From contig CAXIPT010000019.1 of assembly GCA_964030475.1 (NCBI GenBank), positions 117,292 through 181,291 of the forward strand: 64,000 nucleotides of DNA, read 5' to 3'. Source of the DNA: Tethya wilhelma. Lineage: Eukaryota; Porifera; Demospongiae; Tethyida; Tethyidae. Positions 1 to 11,786 of this stretch are shown here, one piece after another (position 1 is the stretch's first letter; every line of letters starts with the position of its first letter). A program made the translations under genes and the position numbers. The notes below the pieces were generated by a model. It did no database searches and was not told the DNA's origin. It was given only the letters and a program-made list of their open reading frames with translations.

Positions 1-214
1 ACTTCTAAACTTTGTGAGTAGCTTGAGTTTAACTATATTAAGCTGTATATTGTGCAATAATACACAGAATGGGAGGGAGAAAACTCATGCTTGGACGTCG
101 AGCTAAGAATTATGAGCGAAAATGACAAGCCCTGAAAAGGAGAAAACTAGGACGACCATCTAAGCGTAACAAAAGTACACTATCTCCAAAATTCCCTACA
201 GAACAACAAGAATC

Positions 215-570
215 ATTTGTTCTGTCCGGTAGTCAGACTTCTCCTCCTTCACAACCACAAGAACCGTCACTGTTTTCCAGTAGTCAGACTTCGCCTCCTT
301 CGCAACCGTCACTGTTGTCCAGTAGTCAGACTTCTCCTCATCCTCCTTCACAACTACAAGAACCGTCACTGTTGTCTAGTAGTCAGACTTCTCCTCCTTC
401 ACAACCACAAGAACCGTCACTCTTGTCCAGTAGTCAGACTTTTCCTCCGTCACTGTTGTCCAGTAGTCAGACTTCTCCTCCTCCTCCTCCTCCTTTACAA
501 CCACAAGAACCGTCACTGTTGTCCAGTAGTCAGACTTTTCCTCCTTCACAACCACAAGAACCGTCACTGA
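215..570 (+). repeat. Coding minisatellite, ~51-bp unit (SSSQTSPPSQPQEPSLL)
   Basis: About six imperfect copies of a unit encode SSSQTSPPSQPQEPSLL within the N-terminal part of the transposase pseudogene. Unit lengths vary in multiples of three, so the frame is kept across the array. This low-complexity linker is not a conserved part of P-element proteins. Confidence 0.85.
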
Positions 571-728
571 GTCAACCAGCTACTGTTGAATTTGTAAAAG
601 AATCACTGAAATCTCAACCTTACTCAAAGTGGATTCTGACGACCGACACACCAGAAGGAAGTGGTCCAGTATGTATTTGTAAACTTTCTACCTCAACTTC
701 TAGAGCTCATCCAGTGGTGACACATAGC

Positions 729-1358
729 TTAACCCTTTAGGGCCCGGATAATTTATGCATACTTAATTAGACTTCATGAATATTAAATTAGCTTTGTCTT
801 TTGCAAATTTTTGTTTTTGCTATAGTCATAGCTACTCTCTTTCTTCACTAGTTTTACTTAGCTATGGTTGGACTAAGCCATAACTGTATCAATACTGTTC
901 TAAGTTAGTATTTGTTTACTTCAAACGCTTGTAAAAATGGAAGCAGTCAAAGTTCACCAAATTAGTAGCAAATTTTTGGCTTTTTTTCTAGCTAGCAGAA
1001 CAGGACTGCAGAAGCGATTATATGCAGGTATAGCCTAAGCCTCCCTGCACCTCAGTAGCTAGCGTGAAGCTTCTCCTGCAAAGCACTAGGAAAAAAACGT
1101 GAGTTTAAAACTGATGGCCTCGATCTTGACGCAAACGTGACAATTGACTTCTAACGTGTATATCGCCACACCCACTAATTAGATATGAGTCAAACTTGGT
1201 ATTTTACTAGTGCACTACCTTACCTAATTGCATAGTGAGTCTAAAGTCCACAGCTCAAACGCCATGGCTAGAATGAAAAATATGCGTTAGGTTGCAAAAA
1301 ATCGCTACCGTTGAATACGCGCATGCGGATTTATCCGCTATCGGCCCTAAAGGGTTAA
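729..1358 (+). mobile_element. piggyBac-like MITE, copy A (TTAA target site)
   Basis: Starts TTAACCCTTTAGGGCC and ends GGCCCTAAAGGGTTAA, with TTAA at both outer edges (729-732 and 1355-1358) and 622 bp between. It has no coding capacity. The codon frame of the P-element exon on the left (agc tta a) and on the right (tta aag ata) agrees once one TTAA and the interior are discounted, so the insertion split an intact exon. Related copies: 39485-40114 (inverted, same interior length) and 46167-46718 (degenerate). Confidence 0.9.
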
Positions 1359-2980
1359 AGATAAATTCTGACTTATCTTGGACAGCTTTTGTGCACGGGA
1401 AGCCAGTCACTAACTCATGTGCTGTATTGTCGGACATTCCATATGTTATTAATCTAGATCAAATGAAGAAGCTTCTGTCCAAATTAGAGAGCTGTAATGT
1501 ATGCCCTGGACATCCTGATGAGCATTTTCTGGTAATGGTAGATGCTAAGAAGGGTAAACATACATCTCGAAATGGTCAAGATATGGTGGCATCGGTTGAT
1601 TCATATGCCCCAGTGAAACTTAATGGAAGTGTGCACGACCGTACTGTGAGACATACATAATGTCAAATCATCACAAATGGTGCCAAATGCCAGCAATGTG
1701 TGAAGTACAGAGACACACTCCGAAAGGCTTTTCATTGGTGGACAAAGAGATTACATGCTTCACCACGTACATCCACTACTAGCCATACAAATCTGAGGTA
1801 CTTGAACACACCAGATCGCCAGAAAAGATACAAGAATCTCAAAATTCGCTCTGACACAGCTGAACGAATGGTTCGAAAATTGTTGGAAGATGCAAGAGAG
1901 AGAAATGGAATTGAGCTGACTAGTGACTTGCACGATGATCTGCACACTATTATGAAAACATCAACAGTTGAAGTAAGAAAAGAATATCCTGAGGGCTCAT
2001 TTAGAAGAATTTTCTGGGAGCAGCAACTGGAGGCAATGCAAACTAAGAACACAAGACAAATTCGTTGGCATCCAGCTCTCGTAAAATGGTGTTTACATTT
2101 GAAATTCAAGTCAACAAGTGCTTATCACGCATTGAGGTCAACAGCAGTTCTTACATTACCATCAGAACGGACCTTGTTTGACTATTCACATTGGGTGAAT
2201 GGCCCAGTTGGATTTCATCAGACAATGAACGATCAACTAATCCAAGAAGCTAATTTGATAGAAGAGAAAAACAAGTATGTTGTGTTAGTTTTTGATGAGA
2301 TGAAAGTCAGAGAAGATTTGGTGTTTGACAAGCATTCGTGTTCCTTGCTGGTTTTGTGAATTTAGGTGACATTCTAAATGATTTTGAAGAACATTGCTGT
2401 GGACGTACAGATGAAAAAAATCACATTCCTGACCGTATTGCAACTCACATGCTTGCATTTATGGTAAGGGGGATATTTTCTAATCTTGAGTTTCCGTATG
2501 TCAGCTTCCGGTGCATCAGCAGATGAACTGTTTCCAATTGTGTGGGACGTGGTTAGAAACCTAGAAGAGAGCGGCTTTCATGTGATGGCTGTAACATGTG
2601 ATGGTGCATCGGCAAATAGAAAGTTCTTTAAAATGCACAAAAGTGATGGTGAAACCCTTACATACAAGACAAAAATGTCTACAGCAAGGATGGCAGGGAC
2701 ATTTTTTTCATGTTTGATGTGCCACATTTGATTAAGACCACACGCAACTGCTGGTCTAACACTTTTGCCCACAGCCAGTCTAGAGCACTCTGGGTAAGTA
2801 AAGAGGGTGCCATGTGTGTGTGTGTGTGGTGTGCATAACTGTATTGTGTTGATACATACACAATACATAGTCCTCCTATACTACGTACAAATATGATACT
2901 AATAATTTTTTGTCAAAATTAACAGAAAGACGGGAAGCATATCAGCTGGACACACCTCACAGATCTTTACAACAAGAGTA

Positions 2981-3168
2981 ATTTTTCTTCGGGTCTAAGT
3001 CTCATTCCCAAGTTAAGGAAAGAGCATCTGCATCTAAACTCAAACTCACAGATGCGTGTGAGTTTAGCAGCACAATTTTTCTTCAGGTCTAAGTCTCATT
3101 CCCAAGTTAAGGAAAGAGCATCTGCATCTAAACTCATACTCACGGATGCGTGTGAGTTTAGCAGCACA
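2981..3168 (+). repeat. 94-bp tandem duplication inside transposase exon
   Basis: The stretch beginning atttttcttcgggtctaag at 2981 is repeated from 3075 with only a few changes. The period of 94 is not a multiple of three, so it shifts the reading frame ([15 protein letters not shown] appears twice). The second copy ends at the splice donor near 3169. Confidence 0.9.
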
Positions 3169-3637
3169 GGTATGTTCGAGTAAAAAAAATTCCCATCATG
3201 CTGCTTACTCACATTATGTGTATGTGTGTTAATGAATATGCAGGTACTCAGCACATCTGTAGCTGATGGTCTAAAGTATTATGACGTTGAGGACACAAAA
3301 GAAACAGAGAAATTCATAAGGACTTTTGACAAATTCTTCGACTCTGAATATCCGATGCATCTGAGCTTGTGTCCAAAAACGGAAGCCTGATTTACGGCCA
3401 TACACGAAACCAGATGATCCAAGACTAGAAGTAATTAAAACAATTAGGTACAATGTGGTTTAACTAAAATTATTAATTCTCTGATCTGAAAATTTTACTA
3501 TAGTGGTTGAAAACAGACTTTCTAGATTACTTAGACAGCTGGAGCAAAGAAAAGGATATACACCCGCACAAAAGCAGATGATGCTTCTATCAAGAGAAAC
3601 ATTAGAGGGATTGAAAATTACAGGTATGCATGTACTC

Positions 3638-3663
3638 TCTCTCTCTCTCTCACACACACACTC

Positions 3664-3694
<31 letters not shown>

Positions 3695-3740
3695 TACCAC
3701 ATACATACATGTATACATGTACACGCACACACACATGCAT
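3638..3740. repeat. (TC)n(CA)n microsatellite in transposase intron
   Basis: A run of TC dinucleotides passes into CA/TG-rich simple sequence between two transposase exons. Confidence 0.95.
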
Positions 3741-4199
3741 AATTGTAGTTCACTCATTTGTTGAAGTGACGACTACTTCTTGCACTGCCTGGGGCTCGGT
3801 ATGTTATGAGTGAAAAATTTTGTGAGGACCCCCTTGAATCTTTTTTTGGAAAACAACGTTACAAAGGAGGCAGAAATGACAATCCATCAGTCAAAGAATT
3901 TATTGACAACACTGTCAGTTTGAGAGTTCAAGGTTCAGCTGTGCTGGAACCACTAAGAGGAAACTGTACCCGGAAACGGGTCAACTCAAACTTTGTTGAC
4001 GAAACCCAACTACCAAAGCGTCCAAGGTCAAAGTAAACTATTAAAAGTACAACTGTTACAATATTATTTATATAAACATAATATAATTATATCACATATC
4101 AATTAATGTATCGAGAATATCAATTATTATGTACCGTCATGTGGATGCATGCAGATGCTGAGATGGGTATGAAAACTTCTAGTCACTTTTGCTACAATG

Positions 4200-5163
4200 T
4201 CATGTAGAAGTTTGATCTGAATTGTTCATTTTCAATGTCTTGCGAAGAGACTTTGATTTTTTTGTATTCTTGGATTTATTCATCTTGTAAACTTCCATCC
4301 ATTGTCCAGCAATTGAATATCCACGAATAGTTATCCAGAGATCTACGATCTGCTTCAATAGTTCATCTGAATCATGTTCGTTCATTGATAACAACGACCA
4401 ATAATATTTAACTTGTCCATCTTCACAAGCTGATGATATTAGATCAGTTTTTTTAGTGGATAATTCCAACGGTCTGGATTCAAGTAATGCTGCAAGCTTA
4501 TGTCGTACACACAGTTCAATTTCTTTAAACAAGTGGAATGCTGTGTCATTAACCTCAAACAGGCCTCCACGATTAACTATTCTAATCCATTCAGCTGTGT
4601 AAGATAAGAAGGAGCTTTCCTCATCGTTTTTCGCCATACATTCAAGACATTCCACAAACATTGCTGACTTTTCAGATACACTTCTTTCGTGCTTTTTCAA
4701 GAGAGCATATGGAACATACCCAGCAGCATATCTGATGTTTTCTTCTTCCGCAATGAGTTTCTCTGTCGCCTTCTTTGGAGTATCTCTGTTGGCTGTACAA
4801 TGTGTTTTGATTACATTTGAGAAGAGTTCCTGGTTGATAGTTTGTTGTACTAAGGAGTCAAGATCAAGTGAAAGTTTCTCCAAGAAAGATTTCCATATTT
4901 CTGGGAGTTTGCTGAGTCTTGTTCTGTGAAAAGATTTCCACAATTCACTCTTCAAATGAGTCCCTTTTGCACAAGATAAGTATGTTTGCTCAATCTTACT
5001 CACCAGTTGTTCAGCAACATGGGACCAGCACTCTGTTCATCTTCTATCTTCAGCAGTAACTCTTGAACTTGTTTCAAGGCAAGTGTGACTTTCCACTAAA
5101 TGACACAGCTGAGTCCTCACTCATTACTGTTTTAAGTGCTGTTTTAACAGTATCAGTTGCCAT
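4200..5163 (-). pseudogene. Companion ORF convergent with the P-element gene, unknown function
   Basis: The long uninterrupted part runs from 5003 down to 4200 (267 codons). It contains AAGYVPYALLKKHERS near residue 93, SFLSYTAEWIRIVNRGGLFEV near 140-160 and a Lys-rich C-terminus. I recall similar hypothetical proteins beside P-element-like genes in invertebrate genomes, but I cannot name a domain. A plausible ATG lies at 5163; that frame stops after about 29 codons, and the likely continuation (ALKQVQELLLKIEDEQ) is in another frame, so two frameshifts separate the N-terminus from the long ORF. It converges on the transposase gene, with stop codons about 160 bp apart, which would suit two genes of one element. 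It could instead be an unrelated single-exon gene. Confidence 0.55.
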
Positions 5164-5393
5164 CAGTCTCACCACAATTTAAGTGCTACTTTGTTCTTGT
5201 AATAGTAAACAAACCACGAACCACTCAAGACTAGCTAGCTGAGATGTTAGACCATAGCTAAGCAGCTGCTGCATGCGCGCCAGCCTGCGGGCTTTTAATG
5301 ACGTCACGAAGGAGTCACGTGACTGTGGCACGGTTTCATTAACACTCGAGCGAAGCGTTTCTAATCCCTACTCCCACTCTATTATCTATGGTT

Positions 5394-5529
5394 GCATCAT
5401 ATAAAAAACTTTGCCCAATCTCTTTTAGTATTAGAAAAACAAAAGGAAGGCGTAGGTACTAAAAATTAAAATTTTAATTTAGCGGATGACGTCATTTACT
5501 TCAAAAGAATTCACCGTATAATCGGTTAA
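5394..5529 (-). mobile_element. Fragment of TTAA MITE, inverted relative to 6577-6718
   Basis: Reverse complement of sequence found at 6577-6718 and 11231-11358 (CTACGCCTTCCTTTTG, then AGATTGGGCAAAG). It ends at TTAA (5526-5529) as ...GTATAATCGGTTAA. The other end is not recognisable. Confidence 0.65.
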
Positions 5530-6404
5530 AAGGGCACAATGGCTGAATCCACCTTTTTGAGATACTAGAGACAGCTTGTACTAGACAGATCTGTGCTGGC
5601 AATGCCAACAAAACAGCACAGCTATATTGCCAGCCGCCAACAAACCTGAAGAAGCCAATTTAAAACAGAGGTGATATAACTAGCGTGATGAATTACTGAA
5701 TTTGAATATATTTTTTGTACCAATTGATTGATGTTTATTATGCAACATACTTACTTCAACAAAGACAAACTAATGTGTTAAAGTACTTATCTATTACCTG
5801 TATGACGTAATAATCCTAGCGTGGAGATGGCTGATCCTGGAAAAATTGGTTGATGGCAGAAGTAAACTAGTATCCTAATTAGCATATTCATAACTAGTAT
5901 ATGAATATATGGATTAATATATGTAATATAGGGATTGTGCGAAGCACAAGCAAGAGACTGGGGCCCTATGTGCTCCAGTCTCTTGCTGGTGCTTAGGCTA
6001 GTCTACTAAGCTAGGGCTGAGGCCGTGGCTAGGGCTAGGGGTAGCGCTAGGGCTGGGGCAAGGGATAGGGGTCTAGTGCAATAATTATTAAAGATTGCAT
6101 TGAAGTAAGGCTAAAAAGGGAAAGCTGGCAGTAACAGCCTGGTGGGATAGATAGGTAGTACACAGTGCTGTGGACTATATGGTCCATGGTTTGATGCATG
6201 ATCTCTACTGATTTTTTAAGAATTTTTTTTGAAATATTTTCTAAGTTTGGATACATGTTTACTTCTGCCATCTACCGAAAAATTTGATGAAAAATGAAGG
6301 GGTCAAAGATCAATAGATTCCCGAGAGTTTTTGGCTTTCTTTTACCCCGGCTTTGAGCAGCATGCAAAATAAGCTCATATAATATTATATAGAGTAACTA
6401 TCTC
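5530..6404. other. No gene seen; short hairpin and GGGCTA-rich patch
   Basis: 5600-5700 resembles the intron 5' of the gene copy at 61.6 kb (cagaggtgatataacta). 5943-5996 is an imperfect hairpin with arms near agcaagagactgg / ccagtctcttgct. 6005-6070 is a degenerate GGGCTA-rich patch. 5776-5850 matches 37083-37150. No coding sequence is supported. Confidence 0.5.
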
Positions 6405-7030
6405 TTTACTACCAAAAGTAGCGCTAAGCTTCTAATCCTAGAGACTATGAGCTAGGAAAACTTATTGTCACGATCATGGCCTTTTGCACTTCTAGACCTC
6501 GTAGAGCCCCATTGTATATCAGTACAAACTCAAACTTGGTATTTTACTAGTGTGATACATTACCTAAATGCACAGCAAGTTTAACCGATTATACACTGAA
6601 TTCATTTGAAGTGAATGACATCATCATATAAATTAAATTTTTAATTTTTAGTAGCTACGCCTTCCTTTTGTTTTTCTAATACTAAAAGAGATTGGGCAAA
6701 GTATTTTTATGATGCAACTAAGCAACAATCAAGCTAACTATACTCCAAGTATTTTTGCTTAGTGAAGCTTTTGCTGGTAAAAAAGCCTATAATGTACAGG
6801 AAGGTCTAATACGAGAGGACATAGCCGCACGTCTAAAGCTATTTTCCAAGCTAGCCAACCAGCCTTACAAAAGTGATGCTATGGCATATAGCCTAACTAT
6901 CCCTGCACCTACGTAGCAAGTTTCAAGCTTATCTTCTGAAGGGTTGTGGAAAAAACATCGCTCTAAACCCTATAATCTTGATGGCGAACATCGTGACTCA
7001 ATGACGAGTAGTACAAGAAGTTCTAACTCC
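6405..7030 (+). mobile_element. TTAA MITE copy, truncated by the piggyBac element
   Basis: Closely matches 11030-11665, including taccaaaagtagcgctaagc, caaacttggtattttactag and gaaggtctaatacgagagga. The match ends where the piggyBac TTAA at 7031 begins. Confidence 0.75.
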
Positions 7031-7356
7031 TTAACTAATTACCCACGAAGTACGCACATTTGCGTCATCAATTTTTAGCGTCTAAACGCGAAGTACGCAC
7101 TTGTGGAGCAACTGCACTAATCGAACAATTTTGCGCTGTTGCACTCTTGGGCGTAGCTGCTGACCTTTGTTCTTCTGCAGAATCTCTTCGTTACGGACTC
7201 GGTAAGCGTAATTGTTAGTAAAAATGTTATGTATAGTATGAATATATTTTCAAAAAGTGCTATTGAAATAAAATTCTATGACAATTTAGTAAAATAAAAA
7301 AATGAAAAGTACAGCTGCTTTTACAATAAATCTAATAATAAATAAACAACTAGAAT

Positions 7357-7697
7357 ATGGCTAAGAGACCAAGGCTGACATGTCAAGAGGTTGCTGAGCA
7401 GGTCATGGATGACAGTGCAGAGGAGATGGACATTGATGATGTGGTAGATATGTTTTCGCCAATAGAGGATGACTGGTATGGACCAGTGGCAGAAGGTAGT
7501 GATGACGAGTATGGTATGGAGTTGGACCTACCAGATTTTTCTGATGTGGATGTGGATGAGGATGAGCAAAGTGATGTCCAAGATGACACCAGCTCTGATT
7601 CACACATGGATGATTCCAGCTTTGGAACAAGCCAGTTAGTAATCACCTACATAATACTCAAAATAATATATGAAAAAGTAATCTCCATGTGCAGACA

Positions 7698-7736
<39 letters not shown>

Positions 7737-8800
7737 GATTGGCCTAGCAAACTGAATACACAGAATAACAAACACACGTGTACACCCTACACACTAACAT
7801 CACTCATACATTCATCACATACACACACACACACCTAGTGATTGGCCTAGCAAACTGAATACACAGAATAACAAACACACGCGTGCACCCCTACACACTA
7901 ACATCACTCATACATTCATTACACACAAACTTATCTATCTAGTGAATGGTCTAGCACATTGACCAGTGTACGACACCAGCAGTTCTCTTCTGATGTTGGG
8001 TCCACCGTTCCTCTCCATCACGCTCCCTCCGAGGTGTTTGGTTTATTTTTCACTCCTGAAGTTATGCAACAGATAGTAGAGGAGACCAACAGGTATGCTT
8101 TGCAAATGATGGGAGAAGATAAGTATGAGCAGTGGACACCAGTCACAGTACCAGAGCTAAAGGCTTTTTTTTCGGCTTCAACCTTCTTATGGGAATGGTC
8201 CATCTGCCTTCAATTGAGCATTACTGGAAGACAGATCCTATCTTCAACTTTGAACCTATCACATCACGAATTTCAAGAGATAGGTTTAGAGATATTCGAC
8301 GATACCTACACTTCGTTGATAATACAACAATCTCTGCACCTTCAGGCTCAGAAAGAAGAGACAGGTTAGCCAAAATCCGGCCGCTTGTTGATCACATCAC
8401 CAACAAGTGCCAGAAGCTCTACAACCCGCATAAGGAGATGGCTGTTGATGAAGCGATGATCAAGTTTCAAGGACGCTCCACCTTGAAACAATATGTCCCG
8501 AAGAAGCCAATCAAGAGGGGTATCAAAGTGTGGGTCTTGGCTGACAGTGAGAATGGTTACTTTCACAACCTCCAGATATACACCGGGAAAGAGGACGGCA
8601 GTGAGAAAGGGCTGGGTCCTCTTGTTGTAAGAGAGCCTATACGTCACAAACACCACATTGTCTTCTTCGACAATTTTTTTACCAATGCTCAGTTGATGGA
8701 GGATCTGGTAAAGGACGGAATCTATGCCTGTGGGACCGCTCGGGTGGACAGGAAGGGCTTTTCTGAAACATTGAAGACACTCAAGCTAAAGGAGAGGTGA
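7357..8800 (+). pseudogene. piggyBac transposase (DDE_Tnp_1_7 type), incomplete
   Basis: Exon 1 (from ATG 7357) encodes MAKRPRLTCQEVAEQV, then a very acidic stretch typical of piggyBac N-termini, and probably ends near 7640. A CA-rich intron with a ~100-bp tandem repeat follows. The second exon starts near 7960 (SSDVGSTVPLHH). The catalytic core reads ITSRISRDRFRDIRRYLHF, then KEMAVDEAMIKFQGRS (first conserved Asp, about 8445), and HHIVFFDNFFTN (second Asp, about 8665). A T-homopolymer at 8165-8173 causes a frameshift between FFTPEVMQQ... and GFNLLMGMVHLP. The third catalytic Asp and the Cys-rich C-terminus are missing, lost beyond the gap. The enzyme would excise and insert at TTAA, which fits the many TTAA-flanked MITEs here, though their termini differ from this element's, so mobilisation by it is inference. 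Confidence 0.9.
7690..7945. repeat. CA microsatellite plus two ~100-bp direct repeats
   Basis: A run of CA is followed by cctagtgattggcctagcaa... which recurs about 100 bp later (near 7831). Part of the same unit appears inverted at 8965-9062 next to the gap. Confidence 0.85.
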
Positions 8801-8911
8801 AAAATTCAAGCATTTATCTTACCAATTGTCTCTTGTCTTATCTTGTGTGCAGGAAAGGGTGTGCATGTGTAAATAGAAGCGTTATAATCTTGCCTGCTGT
8901 CTTAATCGCTC

Positions 8912-8964
8912 NNNNNNNNNNNNNNNNNNNNNNNNNNNNNNNNNNNNNNNNNNNNNNNNNNNNN
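8912..8964. other. Assembly gap (53 N)
   Basis: A run of N lies between the 3' part of the piggyBac transposase and an inverted copy of its 5' end. Confidence 1.
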
Positions 8965-9758
8965 GTGTGTGTGTGTGATGAATGTATGAGTGATGTTAGT
9001 GTGTAGGGTGTACACATGTGTTTGTTATTCTGTGTATTCAGTTTGCTAGGCCAATCACTAGGTGTGTGTGTGTGTGTGTGTGTGATGTCTGCACACGGAG
9101 ATTACTTTTTCATATATTATTTTGAGTATTATGTAGGTGATTACTAACTGGCTTGTTCCAAAGCTGGAATCATCCATGTGTGAATCAGAGCTGGCGTCAT
9201 CTTGGACATCACTTTGCTCATCCTCATCCTCATCCTCATCCACATCAGAAAAATCTGGTAGGTCCAACTCCATACCATACTCGTCATCACTACCTTCTGC
9301 CATTGGTCCATGCCAGTCATCATCCATTGACGGAAACATATCTACCACATCATCAATGTCCATCTCCTCTGCACTGTCATCCATGACCTGCTCAGCAACC
9401 TCTTCACATGTCAGCCTTGGTCTCTTAGCCATATTCTAGTTGTTTATTTATTATTAGATTTATTGTAAAGCAGCTGTACTTTTCATTTTTTTTATTTTAC
9501 TAAATTGTCATAGAATATTATTTCAATAGCATTTTTGGAAAAAATATTCATACTGTACATAACATTTTTACTAACAATTACGCTTACCGAGTCAGTAACG
9601 AAGAGATTCTGCAGAAGAACAAAGGTCAGCAGCTACGCCCAAGAGTGCAACAGCGCAAAATTGTTCGGTTAGTGCAGCTGCTGCACAAGTGCGTACTTCG
9701 CGTTTGGACGCTAAAAATTGATGACGCAAATATGCGTACTTCGCGGGTAATCGGTTAA
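8965..9758 (-). mobile_element. Inverted second copy of the piggyBac 5' end
   Basis: Reverse-complement counterpart of 7031-7830: terminal repeat ending ...CGCGGGTAATCGGTTAA (TTAA 9755-9758), exon 1 coding on - from 9432 (MAKRPRLTCEEVAEQV plus acidic tract), and the CA repeat. A few percent differ, for example EDEDEDEQ in place of VDEDEQ, so it is not an exact copy. It includes only the 5' end and no catalytic core. Confidence 0.9.
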
Positions 9759-10050
9759 GAAACTTTGTTTTTCACAAAAAATACTTTTTACACGAAGAGA
9801 AATCTCCATGTTTTGAAAAAAGTAAAATTTAACAAAAGTGTTTCTTTTGTGCTGAAAAGTGTTTTCAAGACAAAATAAACGTTTTTTGTGAAAAGAGTAG
9901 TCCTTAGTCACACAAAAAAACTAAGTTCTTTATTTCAGCGTGAGAAAACTTTGTTTTTTACCAACAATGTTTTTTACACAAAAAGAAAGCTCCTTGAGTT
10001 GAAAAAAGTAAAATTTTACAAAAGTGTTTCTTTCGTGCTGAAAAGTGTTT
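9759..10050. repeat. Two ~110-bp direct repeats, period ~183
   Basis: gaaactttgtttttcac...gctgaaaagtgttttca (9759-9868) recurs as 9942-10050 with changes. It is AT-rich and non-coding. Confidence 0.8.
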
Positions 10051-11786
10051 TTAACCCTTTAATTACGAATGACGGCTATAAACATCATTTAATTATTGCA
10101 TTTGAAATACGAAGTGGCTATTCGTCCGGTAACCGTAAAGCTACGGCATACCTATCCGTCCGGCAGTGAGCACTGCGCATGCGCAACGTAAGACCTTCGA
10201 CCTTTGCCNAATAAGCGTCTAACGCTCCCATAGTCGATCTGGAACGTTGCCTCTTGAAATAAACTGATGCCAAAAATTTTTGGCTACTCTTTCTGTTGGT
10301 ATCTCTGAGTGTAGTAAGCCTGCTAAGGTTGTCTTTTCGCTGTTTAGGCCTGAAAGTTAAAAAGAATAACTGTCTAAGCTGTGGTTTAAAATTTGGCAGG
10401 AAATTGCTGCAGTAATTTGCCAAAAAGAAACTTTTTATTCTTGCTCATTAAATATTCATAACAGAATGTACCCCGTAACCTTAAGGCCACAAACAAATCA
10501 CCATCAATCACATCATTATCATATATCTGGAGAGATAGTTGTAACACGTTCTCTGCTAGTTCCAGAAGGTCCTTTCGACAATATCAGGGTACACTGTTTT
10601 AATATGCTGTATAGCTGTCTCTGCAAACTCCAGAAAGGCATGCTCAGCGTCCTCCATTACTCTCACGTGATGATATGATAATGTCACATGACCATTTTGT
10701 AATTATGTGTGCGCGCAGAGGAGGTACGACATGCACATCTAGGCGCTATAGCTCATGTGTGCACAACTGTCGCTTTTCGCTTTCCATTTGAGCAACCATC
10801 GATTTCAAAAGATCAATTCTAAGAAATCTATCTTACAATATCGATTTTTTAATATGGGAACTATATAATATATCGTTTTCAAAGATCAATTAAGTTAATT
10901 CTGAGAAATCTATTTTGTAATATCGATTTTACAATATCGATTTCAAAAATCGATTCCGAAAAATCAATTTTACAATATCGATTATTATGCTCATTGTTTG
11001 AGGACAAGAATTTTGTCTCCTAGGGCGTTCCATACTCTACTACCAAAAGTAGCGCTAAGCTTCTAATCCTAGAGACTATATAGAAAATGAGCTAGGAAAA
11101 CTTATTGTCACGATGGCCGTGGTCGTGACCTTTTGCACTTCTAGACCTCGTAGAGCCTCAGTTGTATATCAGTACCAACTCAAACTTGGTATTTTACTAG
11201 TGTGATACCTTACCTAAATGCACACCAAGTTTAACCGATTATACGCTGAATTCATTTGAAGTGAATGACATCATTCTCTAAATTTAATTTTTAACTACGC
11301 CTTCCTTTTGTATTTCTAATACTAAAAGATTGGGCAAAGCATTTCTTATGATGCAACTAAGCAACAATTAAGCTAACTATACTCCAAGTATTTTTGCTTA
11401 GTGAAGCTTTTGCTGGTAAAAAAAGCCTATAATGTACAGGAAGGTCTAATACGAGAGGACATAGCTGCGCGTCTAAAGCTATTTTTCCAGCTAGCCAACC
11501 AGCGCGATGCTATGGCATATAGCCTAACTATCCCAGCACCTACGTAGCAAATTTTAAGCTTATCTTGTGAAGGCTTGTGGAAAAAACGTCGCTCTAAACC
11601 CTATAATCTTGATGGCGAACATCGTGACTGTTAGTCGCTCAATGACAAGTAGTACAAGAAGTTCTAACTCATTAACGCGTCAACCACGTAAAATCGGTTA
11701 AAGTTTAATGCTAATTTGCTACGCTGCAGAGCACGTGCTAACTTTCTGAAGATGTCTATAGCCGTCATTCGTACTTAAAGGGCTAA
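10051..11786 (+). mobile_element. TTAA-type MITE with a nested MITE
   Basis: Terminal inverted repeats: CCCTTTAATTACGAATGACG after TTAA at 10051, and the complement CGTCATTCGTACTTAAAGGG ending next to CTAA at 11783-11786. No transposase. A related end lies at 37557-37586. A single N at 10208 marks a small gap. Nested inside is a second TTAA MITE at 11231-11701. Confidence 0.7.
11231..11701 (+). mobile_element. Nested TTAA MITE
   Basis: Starts TTAACCGATTATACGCTGAA and ends CACGTAAAATCGGTTAA, giving inverted termini TTAACCGATTWTACG. The interior matches 6577-7030 and, inverted, 5394-5529. Confidence 0.7.

Larger units (their letters stand above)
67..4036 (+). pseudogene. THAP9-like P-element transposase, decayed multi-exon copy
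   Basis: In-frame pieces read as the P-element/THAP9 transposase family. A basic, then Ser/Pro/Gln-rich N-terminal region (67-660) leads to CPGHPDEHFL-type sequence at 1500-1530, a core with YHALRSTAVLTLPSERTL near 2120-2180, VVLVFDEMKVREDLVFDKH near 2280-2335 (first likely acidic residue), VMAVTCDGASANRKFF near 2585-2630 (second), HLIKTTRNCWSNTFAHS near 2728-2775, and the C-terminal EKFCEDPLESFFGKQR near 3810-3860. Introns are visible at about 2792-2924, 3169-3242 and 3625-3745. Damage: an in-frame TGA at 123, a TAA at 1658, frameshifts near 2335, 2500, 2705, 3380 and 3775, a 94-bp tandem duplication, and a MITE in exon 1. The THAP zinc finger is not visible and may lie upstream of the window. 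In this family the enzyme cuts and joins the element's ends; this copy cannot make a full protein. Family assignment is from remembered motifs. Confidence 0.85.
7031..8911 (+). mobile_element. piggyBac element, 5' part, cut off by assembly gap
   Basis: Begins with TTAA followed by terminal sequence CTAATTACCCACGAAGTACG. It contains the transposase coding region and runs into the 53-N gap at 8912. Its own 3' terminal repeat is not in the window. Confidence 0.8.

Noticed and set aside
6005..6070. Telomere-like GGGCTA repeats
   Set aside because: Too degenerate and short, and internal to a MITE-rich region.
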